64,000 nt of DNA from an uncultured Eubacterium sp. (GTDB taxonomy: Bacteria; Bacillota; Clostridia; Oscillospirales; Acutalibacteraceae): NCBI RefSeq assembly GCF_934525195.1, contig NZ_CAKSZA010000003.1, forward strand, positions 124,001 through 188,000. The letters run 5' to 3'. The notes beneath the pieces are model-generated. The model made no database searches. It was not told where the DNA came from and saw nothing but the letters and a program-made list of their open reading frames with translations. A program made the translations under genes and the position numbers. Shown in pieces: positions 16,006-24,390 of this stretch; position 1 is the first letter of the stretch; the number at the start of each line of letters is the position of its first letter.

Positions 16006-16956
16006 ATGGGAATGACTAATGCAGTTGAGCAGGACAGCTGGACGGAAATCGCTGTTACTGTTGACACAAAAGACATCGAATCCGCAGGCGACATTGCAAA
16101 TATGGTTGTGCCGTACGGAATTTATATTGAGGACTATTCCGCTCTTGAAGAGGAAACAATGGAGATTGCCCACATTGATTTGATTGAAGAATCCTTGCTT
16201 GAAAAGGACAGAACAAAGGGCATAATTCATATTTATATCAATCCTGATGAAAATCCGCTTGAGTCCACATCGTTTATCAGCGAGCGACTTGATGCACTCG
16301 GAATTAAGTACGAAATCACAATTTCCGACTGTAAAGTTGAGGACTGGCAGAACAACTGGAAGCAGTATTTTCACCCTATGCTGATAGGTAAGAAGTTACT
16401 TATCCGCCCTGTTTGGGAAGAAAAATATGATGCGGGCGACCGCAAGGTGCTCGATATTGAGCCGGGTCTTGCTTTCGGTTCGGGCTCTCACCCGACAACA
16501 CAACTTTGCCTCGAAACGCTCGAAAAATATGTTGACGAAAACAGCACCGTGCTTGACATCGGTTGCGGTTCGGGTATTCTTTCTATCGCAACGCTTCTTC
16601 TCGGCGCAAAGACCGCATTCGGCGTTGACATTGACGAACTCGCTGTCAAAACTGCCAAGGAGAACGCACTCCAAAACGGCTTTGGTGAGGACAGATTCAC
16701 CGCAGTTCAGGGCGATTTGTCCGATAAGGTGAGCGGCAAGTTCAATGTTGTTGTTGCAAATATCGTTGCCGACATTGTTATGCAGTTTAACACACAGGTT
16801 GGCGAATTTCTCACAGATGACGGCGTTTACATCACGGGCGGAATTATCGAAAGCCGAGAGGACGAAGTGCTTTATTCCTTTGCGCAAAACGGCTTTGAGG
16901 TTATGGAACGCCTCGAAAACAACGGCTGGCTCGTTTTCGCCCTCAAAAAAGCATAA
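16006..16956 (+). CDS. prmA: Ribosomal protein L11 methyltransferase
   Basis: A 316-residue SAM-dependent methyltransferase. The N-terminal substrate-recognition domain contains WTEIAVTV and WQNNWKQYFHP. The catalytic domain has IEPGLAFGSGSHPTTQLCL, LDIGCGSGILSIA (SAM loop), GVDIDELAVKTA and VVANIVADIV. It trimethylates L11 of the ribosome. Length and motifs are canonical. AAAGGAG precedes the ATG. Confidence 0.95.
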   Translation: MGMTNAVEQDSWTEIAVTVDTKDIESAGDIANMVVPYGIYIEDYSALEEETMEIAHIDLIEESLLEKDRTKGIIHIYINPDENPLESTSFISERLDALGIKYEITISDCKVEDWQNNWKQYFHPMLIGKKLLIRPVWEEKYDAGDRKVLDIEPGLAFGSGSHPTTQLCLETLEKYVDENSTVLDIGCGSGILSIATLLLGAKTAFGVDIDELAVKTAKENALQNGFGEDRFTAVQGDLSDKVSGKFNVVVANIVADIVMQFNTQVGEFLTDDGVYITGGIIESREDEVLYSFAQNGFEVMERLENNGWLVFALKKA

Positions 16957-16968
16957 TAATTGTTAATT

Positions 16969-17000
16969 TTGCACTTTGTTAAAATCAAAAGTGCAATTTT
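16969..17000 (+). terminator. prmA terminator
   Basis: Stem TTGCACTTT / AAAGTGCAA followed by TTTT. Confidence 0.75.
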
Positions 17001-17004
17001 GCAC

Positions 17005-17322
17005 AACAAAAAGGTTCCCACATTGGGCGCACTACATAAAGAATAAATGCTCAAAAATCAAATAAACAGCGAAATACTGCGTTAAATTTACAGTGAAGGC
17101 GGTAAGCTTGCCCTGTAAATTATGCCTTGTCCTTCATCTGTTTCTTTGGCTTTTTGAGTGCAAGGCAGTTTAAGCAAACTGATTTTGTTCAGTGTGCATT
17201 AACAAAATCCCGTTAATACGCAAGTATTGACGGGATTTTTTAATAGTGCAGTGGGCAAAACTCAGAAAGCTTAAACCAATTACTTCCTTATGCAGTGTGC
17301 CCAATGTGAGAACCTTTTTGTT
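17005..17322. mobile_element. MITE-like element, 318 bp, with long terminal inverted repeats
   Basis: The left end AACAAAAAGGTTCCCACATT and the inverted right end AACAAAAAGGTTCTCACATT match over about 36 bp with only a few differences. There is no open reading frame inside. The interior includes a perfect terminator-like hairpin (17207-17241, ATCCCGTTAATAC / GTATTGACGGGAT plus T6). It abuts the stop codon of the lipoprotein gene. No clear target duplication is visible. Confidence 0.75.
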
Positions 17323-17324
17323 AA

Positions 17325-18362
17325 TTAATCTTGATAATCTGTATACGAATTCGGGCTGTCGGAATATTCAAAAATAATATATTCCGTGCCGTTTTCCGTT
17401 TGACTTGTTATTTGTGCTATATTGTTTTCACTTGTATAAGTGTAGGTGTCGGTTGTCAATTCAAATTTTTCGGTATCTGTGTTATATGAATTTGTAACTA
17501 CCGAAGCGACATTGCCGTCTTCATCATACGAATATGTAGTTTCACATCGCATTTCTTCGGTTGAATTGTCGTCAACTAGGTATTTTGTTTCATTTATAAT
17601 TCGATTTTGCTCGTCATATTCGTACACAAATTTTAAAGTGACATTATTGTTAAATTTGTAATCATTGCAAAATTCCGTTACAACGGATATATTACCGTTT
17701 TCGTCTTTTTCATAGGTGAATGAATATGAATCATATGCATCTAACAAATCGCCCGTTTTGTTTGACAACTGTCCGTCACTGTCATAGGTGAAATAACTTT
17801 CTGTGTTTGTATCATCGGAATATTTGCTTAATTTACCGTCGTCGTCATAAGTGTATCCGTAATACTCATCATCGTATTCTGTACCGGTTTTTCCAATATC
17901 ATATGAATGATAAGCTTCTAATTTATCATTATGATTTATTCCACGAATAAAAAAGTATTTATAACTTAGCCTTGCCTCTTCACCGATTTCATCTCGGTAG
18001 GATAGTTGAACCTGTATTGATTTGTTTTTTGAATCACCATCTAAGAATGAATATGTGTATTTTTTGTGGTAATTGTTTTCGTAATCATTAGATATTTCGT
18101 TCGGGTCGACTTTCAAATAATAAATATTGCTTAAATATTCTTTTCCGTTTGTTTGTGCATAATTATAATATTTTTTAGTGTTTGTCGGTATTGTTTTTTG
18201 CAAAACATTTTTTACTGTATATTGCTTATTTGTGCCTTTTTCGGTTGGCTCAATAACAGAACTGTTTGATGAGCCGTAATTATTTGCGGAATGTGAGAAA
18301 CAACCTGTAAACATTGTTATTATACAAGCAATGGATATTATTATTGATATTGATTTTTTCAT
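17325..18362 (-). CDS. Secreted lipoprotein with YD-like repeats
   Basis: A 345-residue protein. The signal peptide ends in a lipobox (FTGC, Cys about residue 21). The mature part is Tyr/Asp/Asn-rich with repeated units of the form YTYDDDGKLSKYSDD, YFTYDSDGQLSN, YSYDEDGNVAS and FVYEYDEQNRI, resembling RHS/YD carbohydrate-binding repeats. It is probably anchored on the outer face of the membrane. AGGAGG precedes the ATG. The 3' end touches a MITE, whose internal hairpin may act as its terminator. Specific role unknown. Confidence 0.75.
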   Translation of the reverse strand: MKKSISIIISIACIITMFTGCFSHSANNYGSSNSSVIEPTEKGTNKQYTVKNVLQKTIPTNTKKYYNYAQTNGKEYLSNIYYLKVDPNEISNDYENNYHKKYTYSFLDGDSKNKSIQVQLSYRDEIGEEARLSYKYFFIRGINHNDKLEAYHSYDIGKTGTEYDDEYYGYTYDDDGKLSKYSDDTNTESYFTYDSDGQLSNKTGDLLDAYDSYSFTYEKDENGNISVVTEFCNDYKFNNNVTLKFVYEYDEQNRIINETKYLVDDNSTEEMRCETTYSYDEDGNVASVVTNSYNTDTEKFELTTDTYTYTSENNIAQITSQTENGTEYIIFEYSDSPNSYTDYQD

Positions 18363-18380
18363 ATGTTCTCCTCCTAAAAA

Positions 18381-18413
18381 AGGCTCTCAAATTTATTACA
18401 TTTTGAGAGCCTG
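18381..18413 (-). terminator. Terminator of the Fn3 secreted protein gene
   Basis: Minus-strand stem GGCTCTCAAAA / TTTGAGAGCC followed by T6. It also separates this gene from the lipoprotein gene downstream. Confidence 0.85.
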
Positions 18414-18421
18414 CGTTGTTT

Positions 18422-19516
18422 TTATTTTGCTTTTACGCTTTTAACATTTGACCATGCACCGTAGATCTTTGAGCCGTTTGCGGTTTTGTACGCTCTGACT
18501 CTTACATAGTACTTTTTGCCCTTGGTAAAGTTTTTGCCTGTGCATGATGTTGCGTTTCCGACAGCTTTGCCTGCAACATATTTTTTGCACTTGCTGTCTT
18601 TGTACCAGCAAACCTGATAGCCACTCGCCTTTGAAGCCTTGCTCCAGCTTGCGCTGATTTTGTGGCCTTTTTTAGTGGCTTTTACTGATTTTAATGACGG
18701 CTTACCCGGTTTGCTTACAGCAGGTGCCTTTTTAGGAGAGTTTATTGAAAATCTGTAAAAAGCTCCATCGTACTTATTGTTATCATAAACTTTCAAGCAA
18801 TATGTTCCGCTGCTTAATGACACACTCATTGAATCTTGTGCATATCCGGTTGAATCATTTACAGAAAAACATGAACGAGTAATATTTTCGCCCGTCATTG
18901 TATATATTCCCATACCAAAATAACCATCTGATTTTACATTGATTTTATATGTCCCCGATGATACTGTAAAACGGTAAAAATCTTGAGGATCAAAGCGACC
19001 GATTGCCCCTTTGTACGATGTATTCAAAGAAATATCATTTGCATTTCCGATAATGTCATCGTCAGTTGACAGACTTTCATAAAAGCTTTCGTTTGCAGAT
19101 TCGAAAGAAGTTGAGATTGAGTAATTTTGATTATCGCTACCATCTACTTTAAAATAATATGTTCCTCCCACAAGCATAATTGTATATTCATCATAGCTTT
19201 TTCCTAAATTATCGTTAAAATTAACATTATTATAGTCAAAACGATATGATAAGTCATTTTCGGAATAAATATCATAGTGATACGATTTTGAACCCGAAGC
19301 GGTAATTGACAATCTGCCTGACTCAAATAATGTGAATTTGATGAAATCACCGTTGCTGTTTTCTGCAAATGTTCCGCCGATTGTTGAACCTATGGTGTAA
19401 TCCCTTGCCTTTGCGACGGTGTCATACGCACCTGCGGCATAAGCCGTAATGCCTACGCTTGCAGTAACGCTCAGCGCCATAATCATTGACAAAACCAAAC
19501 TTAAAAATTTTTTCAT
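18422..19516 (-). CDS. Secreted protein with PPC-like modules and a C-terminal Fn3-type domain
   Basis: A 364-residue protein with a signal peptide ending near AYAAG. Two beta-rich modules follow (about residues 30-145 and 155-260), each with a late GTYYFKV / GTYCLKVYD strand as in bacterial pre-peptidase C-terminal domains. The C-terminus (about 275-364) is a fibronectin type III-like domain: SASWSKASKASGYQVCWY and YYVRVRAYK. Such proteins bind substrates or matrix at the cell surface. GGAG site before the ATG; its own promoter and terminator. Confidence 0.75.
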   Translation of the reverse strand: MKKFLSLVLSMIMALSVTASVGITAYAAGAYDTVAKARDYTIGSTIGGTFAENSNGDFIKFTLFESGRLSITASGSKSYHYDIYSENDLSYRFDYNNVNFNDNLGKSYDEYTIMLVGGTYYFKVDGSDNQNYSISTSFESANESFYESLSTDDDIIGNANDISLNTSYKGAIGRFDPQDFYRFTVSSGTYKINVKSDGYFGMGIYTMTGENITRSCFSVNDSTGYAQDSMSVSLSSGTYCLKVYDNNKYDGAFYRFSINSPKKAPAVSKPGKPSLKSVKATKKGHKISASWSKASKASGYQVCWYKDSKCKKYVAGKAVGNATSCTGKNFTKGKKYYVRVRAYKTANGSKIYGAWSNVKSVKAK

Positions 19517-19550
19517 AATTTTTTCTCCTTTAATTTTACTTATTAAAATT

Positions 19551-19579
19551 ATATTATCATATTTTCGTGTAAATTACAA
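19551..19579 (-). promoter_or_regulatory. Promoter of the Fn3 secreted protein gene
   Basis: Minus strand TTGTAA (19574-19579), 17 bp, TAATAT (19551-19556). Confidence 0.55.
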
Positions 19580-19655
19580 GTATAAAATTAAGTGCAAAAA
19601 TAGCATATATAAAACACCCATAAAGTAATATATACTATTACCGTGAGGTGATATT

Positions 19656-19814
19656 GTGTTTAAAGTAAAAAAAGAAGAATTTACAAACAAAACATTTCGT
19701 ATGCCCAATGATTTGATAGAACAACTCCAAAGTGTTGCACAGGAGCAGAGCGTGTCACTCAATCAGCTTGTTATACAGTGCTGTCAATATGCACTTGATA
19801 ATTTGGAAAAGTAA
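19656..19814 (+). CDS. Small ribbon-helix-helix-like protein, GTG start
   Basis: A 52-residue protein read from GTG at 19656 with GTGAGGTGA ideally placed upstream. The sequence includes KTFRMPNDLIEQLQSVAQE and SVSLNQLVIQCCQYAL, a strand then two helices, as in Arc/MetJ-type DNA-binding proteins and many antitoxins. There is no toxin-like partner: the next gene is guaA. It may be a small regulator. The short length and GTG start make it easy to miss. Confidence 0.7.
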   Translation: MFKVKKEEFTNKTFRMPNDLIEQLQSVAQEQSVSLNQLVIQCCQYALDNLEK

Positions 19815-19863
19815 GAATTTTGCAGCAATGCAAAGTTCTTTTTTGTTTTGGACTATTATCCCC

Positions 19864-19892
19864 TTGCATTAATTTGGGATATACTATATAAT
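19864..19892 (+). promoter_or_regulatory. guaA promoter
   Basis: TTGCAT (19864-19869), 17 bp, TATAAT (19887-19892), giving a leader of about 30 nt. Too short for a purine riboswitch. Confidence 0.7.
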
Positions 19893-19929
19893 AATTGTGT
19901 ATTTAAAATTTTTAGATTGCGAGAAAGAT

Positions 19930-21474
19930 ATGGAAAAGATTTTAGTTTTGGACTTCGGCGGTCAGTACAATCAGCTTATTGCCCGTCGTGTGCGTGACCA
20001 TCATGTTTATGCCGAAATTTTGCCTTATACCACCCCGCTTGACACTATCAAAGCAAACGGTTACAAGGGCATTATTTTTACAGGCGGACCTAATTCGGTT
20101 TTTGATATGTCGTCACCGCATTATACAAAGGATATTTTGGAACTCGGCGTGCCTATTCTCGGCATTTGCTACGGCTGTCAGCTTATCGCTTGGATGGGCG
20201 ACGGCGAGGTTAAAACCGCTCCTGTGTCCGAATACGGCAAGATTGAACTTAATGCCAAGGACTCCGTGCTTTTCAAGGGCGTGCCTGAAAAGTCGGTAGT
20301 TTGGATGAGTCACACAGACTATATTGCAACTCCGCCGCAGGGATTTGAAATTATCGGCTACACCGATGACTGTCCGTGTGCCGCAATGGAGAACAAGGCA
20401 AAGAATATTTACGCTGTTCAGTTCCACCCTGAGGTTACTCATTCCGAGTACGGCAAGCAGGTGCTTTACAACTTCCTTTACGAAGTTTGCAAGTGCTCGG
20501 GCGACTGGGTTATGGATAATTTTATTGACAATACTGTTAAAGAACTTCGTGAAAAAATCGGCGATAAGCATGTAATTTTGGGCTTGTCGGGCGGTGTAGA
20601 CAGTTCCGTTGCAGCAGGCTTGCTTTCTCGTGCAGTCGGCAAGCAACTCACCTGCGTTTTTGTTGACCAAGGCCTTATGCGTAAGGACGAGGGCGACTTT
20701 GTAGAAAAGACTTTTACAGAGCTTTTTGATATGAATTTTGTTCGTGTAAATTGCGGCGACCACTTTATGGAATGTTTAAAGGGCGTTACAGACCCCGAGC
20801 AAAAGCGAAAGATTATCGGCACGGAATTTTACAAGGTATTCTGGGACGAAGTCAGAGCAAGAGCCGCAGAGGGATTCTTTGCACAGGGTACAATTTATCC
20901 TGACAGAATTGAGTCCGGCAAGGGCAAAAGTGACGGCAAGGCACAGACTGCCGTTATCAAAACTCATCATAATATGGTTGAAAAGCCAAAGGATATTTTG
21001 TTTATTGACACAATCGAGCCGCTCGGCGACCTTTTCAAGGACGAAGTAAGAGCAGTAGGTGAAAAACTCGGAATTCCTCACGAGCTTGTATGGCGTCAGC
21101 CGTTCCCGGGTCCGGGTCTCGGCGTCAGAATTATCGGCGAAGTTACTGCCGAAAAAGTAAGAATTTTGCAGGATGCCGATTGGGTACTCCGTGACGAAAT
21201 GAGCAAAAACGGTTACGAGAGCAACCTTGCGCAGTTCTTCTGCGTTCTTCCGGGCGTCAACTCCGTAGGCGTTATGGGCGACCACAGAACATATGACAAT
21301 GTGGTTGTCATCAGAGCCGTTACAACCGATGACTTTATGACTGCCGACTGGGCAAGAATTCCGTATGATATTCTCGCCAAAGTCAGCAACCGCATCACAA
21401 ACGAGTGTGCGCATATCAATCGAGTGGTTTATGATATAACCTCCAAACCACCCGGAACAGTTGAGTGGGAGTAA
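19930..21474 (+). CDS. guaA: GMP synthase (glutamine-hydrolysing)
   Basis: A 514-residue enzyme converting XMP to GMP. The N-terminal class I glutamine amidotransferase domain has GICYGCQ with the catalytic Cys and FHPEVTHSEYG with His and Glu. Next comes the ATP pyrophosphatase domain with the PP-loop GLSGGVDSSV, and a C-terminal dimerisation domain with PFPGPGLGVRI and the ending KPPGTVEWE. All are intact. The start at 19930 (MEKILVLDFGGQYNQLI) fits the family. Its pathway partner guaB is 33 kb away in this window. Confidence 0.97.
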   Translation: MEKILVLDFGGQYNQLIARRVRDHHVYAEILPYTTPLDTIKANGYKGIIFTGGPNSVFDMSSPHYTKDILELGVPILGICYGCQLIAWMGDGEVKTAPVSEYGKIELNAKDSVLFKGVPEKSVVWMSHTDYIATPPQGFEIIGYTDDCPCAAMENKAKNIYAVQFHPEVTHSEYGKQVLYNFLYEVCKCSGDWVMDNFIDNTVKELREKIGDKHVILGLSGGVDSSVAAGLLSRAVGKQLTCVFVDQGLMRKDEGDFVEKTFTELFDMNFVRVNCGDHFMECLKGVTDPEQKRKIIGTEFYKVFWDEVRARAAEGFFAQGTIYPDRIESGKGKSDGKAQTAVIKTHHNMVEKPKDILFIDTIEPLGDLFKDEVRAVGEKLGIPHELVWRQPFPGPGLGVRIIGEVTAEKVRILQDADWVLRDEMSKNGYESNLAQFFCVLPGVNSVGVMGDHRTYDNVVVIRAVTTDDFMTADWARIPYDILAKVSNRITNECAHINRVVYDITSKPPGTVEWE

Positions 21475-21477
21475 CTC

Positions 21478-21520
21478 CGCTGACTCGATTAACGCCCTAT
21501 TTACAAGGCGTTCGGGAGTT
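21478..21520 (+). terminator. guaA terminator
   Basis: AACGCC / GGCGTT inner stem and CTCC / GGGAG outer stem, then TTTT. A second hairpin, AGAGCTATC / GATAGTTCT plus T5, follows at about 21574-21607. The remainder to 21716 shows no gene. Confidence 0.6.
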
Positions 21521-21716
21521 TTGCAATCCAAAATGGCAACATTTTGGCAACAATAAAATATTCACATAAAACTAAGAGCTATCAGACATCAAGTCCGATA
21601 GTTCTTTTTGTGTTGGTAATATTCTATTTTATATTTGGTATATCATTAAATTGGGAATCGACAAGTGCAAAACAAATCATTCTATGTTTATATGTTCTTT
21701 TAATCATAAATCCCAT

Positions 21717-22517
21717 TTAAAACAACTCATCAAGCAAAATATAATACTTATATTTCTGTTCATCAAAATTCATACCCAGTTCGTCTAAAAGCATTTGAGG
21801 ATTGAAATCAAAAATCTTATCTCCGCCGGTATATTTGCCGTCAAAATTGTGCTTTAGGCTTCTTATTGCGATGGCGACATCCTGCCATCGGTCAGCCGGT
21901 CCCATTTTGCCGATGTCTATGAATCCGCTTATTTCATTTTCTTTTACGAATATGTTAGGCAAGCAATAATCACCGTGAGTAAGAACAATATCCTCTTCCG
22001 GTTGATTACTTCTCAACCAATTAAGAAGCTCCTTTGGATTGGCGAAGCCATTTTTCCCAAAGGTTTCAGGCTCCGCACTGCTTAAATCAACCAAATTATT
22101 ATACACATTATATTCTGCGATTTTCAATCGTTCATTAAGTCGGCTCGTTTGATACGGGCAATCTTTTACATCAAACTTCCATAGTTGCTTTAAGCCCTGT
22201 GCAGCAAGATTTATCAGTTTTTTCGGTTGTTCAAGGTACTCGGCAGAGCAGAGCATTTCCCCTTTGATTTTAGTCATAAGCGTATATGAAATACCGTTCA
22301 CAATACAATATTCAATTATTGTGGGAATCGGGATTTTATTGCTGACCCACCTCGCAATTTCAGCCTCGTTGCCTGTTTCTATGCTTTGCGGTTGAATTTT
22401 TAAGACAAATTCATCATAAATACGCACTTGCGAGTCCGACATTCCGACATTATCCACCGAATATTCCTTTGTGCCGATAATCGACTGAATTATTTCTGGA
22501 ATACAAACCTGCTCCAT
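21717..22517 (-). CDS. APH(3')-like aminoglycoside phosphotransferase
   Basis: A 266-residue kinase-fold protein. The Brenner motif LTHGDYCLPNIFV holds the catalytic Asp and Asn; GFIDIGKMGPADRWQDVAIAIRSL holds the metal-binding Asp; and the protein ends KYYILLDELF, the very C-terminus characteristic of the APH(3') group (266 versus about 264 residues for APH(3')-IIIa). These enzymes phosphorylate the 3'-OH of kanamycin and neomycin-type drugs. By eye it is clearly diverged from APH(3')-IIIa. It is alone in an AT-rich stretch with no flanking mobile genes. GAGGAGAGG ribosome site. Actual resistance is not established. Confidence 0.85.
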   Translation of the reverse strand: MEQVCIPEIIQSIIGTKEYSVDNVGMSDSQVRIYDEFVLKIQPQSIETGNEAEIARWVSNKIPIPTIIEYCIVNGISYTLMTKIKGEMLCSAEYLEQPKKLINLAAQGLKQLWKFDVKDCPYQTSRLNERLKIAEYNVYNNLVDLSSAEPETFGKNGFANPKELLNWLRSNQPEEDIVLTHGDYCLPNIFVKENEISGFIDIGKMGPADRWQDVAIAIRSLKHNFDGKYTGGDKIFDFNPQMLLDELGMNFDEQKYKYYILLDELF

Positions 22518-22889
22518 TTATCCTCTCCTCTTTTGGTATCATCTGCTATCAGACTTCTATATGCTTACCTATACAATCATTTCAATAGTATGTTCAAAAT
22601 AATATGAACGATGTTTTTTGTCAATGATTTACTGATTTTCTGCACGCACTTTTTATTGTTTGCGTGATTTTATTGTAACACAAGGCAATGAAAATTTACA
22701 ACTATTTTTACACGAATATAAATGTTATGCGTGTAAAAAATAAAAAGCGGGTGCAAGATTTCCGACTTTGTATCTAAATGACACTAAAAATATTTTTCGA
22801 CAAAATCTTTGTAAAAGTTGAATTTTTGGGAAAGGGTCTTTCAATTGTTAACAAAATGATAAAAAATGCGACAATTTTCTTGGGAAGCA
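22518..22889. other. Intergenic AT-rich stretch with one hairpin
   Basis: I see no gene. There is a perfect 10-bp inverted repeat TTTTTACACG (22705-22714) / CGTGTAAAAA (22730-22739) with a 15-nt loop, which may act as a terminator or be a small repeat. Confidence 0.4.
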
Positions 22890-22918
22890 TTGACAAAAAT
22901 TGGATTATATGATATCCT
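22890..22918 (+). promoter_or_regulatory. Promoter of the surface protein gene
   Basis: TTGACA (22890-22895), 17 bp, TATCCT (22913-22918). Confidence 0.6.
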
Positions 22919-22967
22919 TTTTAAAGATATAATTTTAGGAAATTTACACAGAAAGCGGGGCGTTGCT

Positions 22968-23933
22968 TTGTACGGGTTGCACAAAAGAATGCACGCTTTT
23001 TCTTTTTTTACGGCATTTTTGATTTTGATTTCTTGCGCCGTCGGCACTGATGTTTATGCCTATAATTCGACTCGTTTGGACGACTCTTCGTGGGTTGATA
23101 ATGAGTCGGCTGTGACGAAAATTCTTAATTATGACAATGGCGAAAGCGGAACGATGGATTGTGCGGTGTCTTATCTTGTTGATGAGGCAAACAGCGCAGT
23201 CTATTTTCAAATTCTGACAAGTAATTTTGAAGTTTCAAAAAACAGCGATATTCGTATTTATTTTGATGTGGCTTCCGACGGTCAACATCATTTATTTTAT
23301 TTTGATAAAGACGGAATTCATTGCGACAGCAAAGACGAAAAATTGTTTTCGGGCGGAAGCAATTTTCGCACGGCAAGCACCATCGGTGCAGGCACTTATC
23401 TTATTGCACTTGATGTAAAGACAAAAGCAAATACTAATGCCTTTCATTCGTATTTGTCGATTAACAACAAGAAATACGACTTGATCGAGGGCGTTGTTCT
23501 GAATAAACCGACAACAACGAAAAAGCCCGCTACAACAAAAACAAAGTCGATAGCCGTAAATTCAAACAAAAACAAACATAACACAGCCGAAAACACAACC
23601 GGTGTGGACATCAATGTTGACAAGCTTGATGACAAAAAATCATCTGCCGAAAAAGAAGCCGTCACCAAATTCAGAGGGCAAAACAAATATCACACAACGA
23701 CAAAAATCGGCAAAAAACACAAGCAATCATCCGCAACTGTTTATCCAGATAAAGTCGAGAAAACAGAACTTAATGCAACTTCGCCTGTTTGGAACACATA
23801 CAGCCGAAAGTCGGCTTTAAAAATCAATAAAAACAAGGTTATATTTATATCCGCAATAGTTGTCGGAACGGTCGGATTGGTCTTTATGGGATTTGCACTT
23901 GGTAAACTTTCGGTCAAATCGGAGGATGAATAA
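22968..23933 (+). CDS. Secreted, C-terminally membrane-anchored protein with Thr/Lys-rich stalk
   Basis: About 321 residues if read from TTG at 22968, 7 bp after AGAAAGCGGGG; ATG at 22989 is the alternative. An upstream ATG at 22866 would lie before the promoter and is unlikely. It has a signal peptide (FFTAFLILISCAVGTDVYA), a beta-rich domain of about 150 residues with IYFDVASDGQHHLFYF, a low-complexity TTTKKPATTKTK linker, and a C-terminal helix (VIFISAIVVGTVGLVFMGFALG) with a short charged tail. A membrane-anchored surface protein; ligand unknown. The start assignment is the least certain part. Confidence 0.65.
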   Translation: MYGLHKRMHAFSFFTAFLILISCAVGTDVYAYNSTRLDDSSWVDNESAVTKILNYDNGESGTMDCAVSYLVDEANSAVYFQILTSNFEVSKNSDIRIYFDVASDGQHHLFYFDKDGIHCDSKDEKLFSGGSNFRTASTIGAGTYLIALDVKTKANTNAFHSYLSINNKKYDLIEGVVLNKPTTTKKPATTKTKSIAVNSNKNKHNTAENTTGVDINVDKLDDKKSSAEKEAVTKFRGQNKYHTTTKIGKKHKQSSATVYPDKVEKTELNATSPVWNTYSRKSALKINKNKVIFISAIVVGTVGLVFMGFALGKLSVKSEDE

Positions 23934-24145
23934 TATTTATGATAAAGCAAGAGTTGCAAAAGGTTTGTGAGCAAATCATAAATATAATTTATGTAGATAA
24001 AAGTGTTTAAGATTGATTTACAGGGGGCGAGTGTGAATAATTAACAGAAGGCTTGAAGTGGTTAGGGGACTGAGTTTTGAGTGTTTGACGACTTCGTTCA
24101 AATGATGTGTTTTTGATATTTGTCCGCTAATCAAATACAAATATA

Positions 24146-24189
24146 CCCCCATAATGTATGATGTGGTTCATATGTTAGGGGGCATTTTT
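24146..24189 (+). terminator. Terminator in the gap after the surface protein gene
   Basis: CCCCC(A)TAA...TATGA pairs with TTCATA...TTA(G)GGGGG, then T5. The rest of 23934-24308 shows no gene. Confidence 0.65.
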
Positions 24190-24308
24190 ATTCGGCGTTT
24201 TTACTGCGTTTATCAGTTGGGTTTGTTCAATTTGCACAGATGGTCGGAGATATGTTTGTGAGGAGAGAGCCTGTTTTGTTGTTTTTATGACATAGTTTTG
24301 CATATCGG

Positions 24309-24336
24309 TTGATTTTAGGTTTTGCTATGATATAAT
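24309..24336 (+). promoter_or_regulatory. Promoter of the duplicated membrane protein gene
   Basis: TTGATT (24309-24314), 16 bp, TATAAT (24331-24336). Confidence 0.6.
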
Positions 24337-24390
24337 TTAATTGAAAAGAAAAACGCGTTTTCTTTATTGAATAACAAAGGAGGCGACTTT

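Noticed and set aside
19815..19929. Purine riboswitch upstream of guaA
   Set aside because: The promoter leaves a leader of only about 30 nt and no aptamer core is visible.
22866..22967. ATG at 22866 as the start of the surface protein
   Set aside because: It lies before the best promoter, lacks a ribosome site and would put a charged stretch ahead of the signal peptide.
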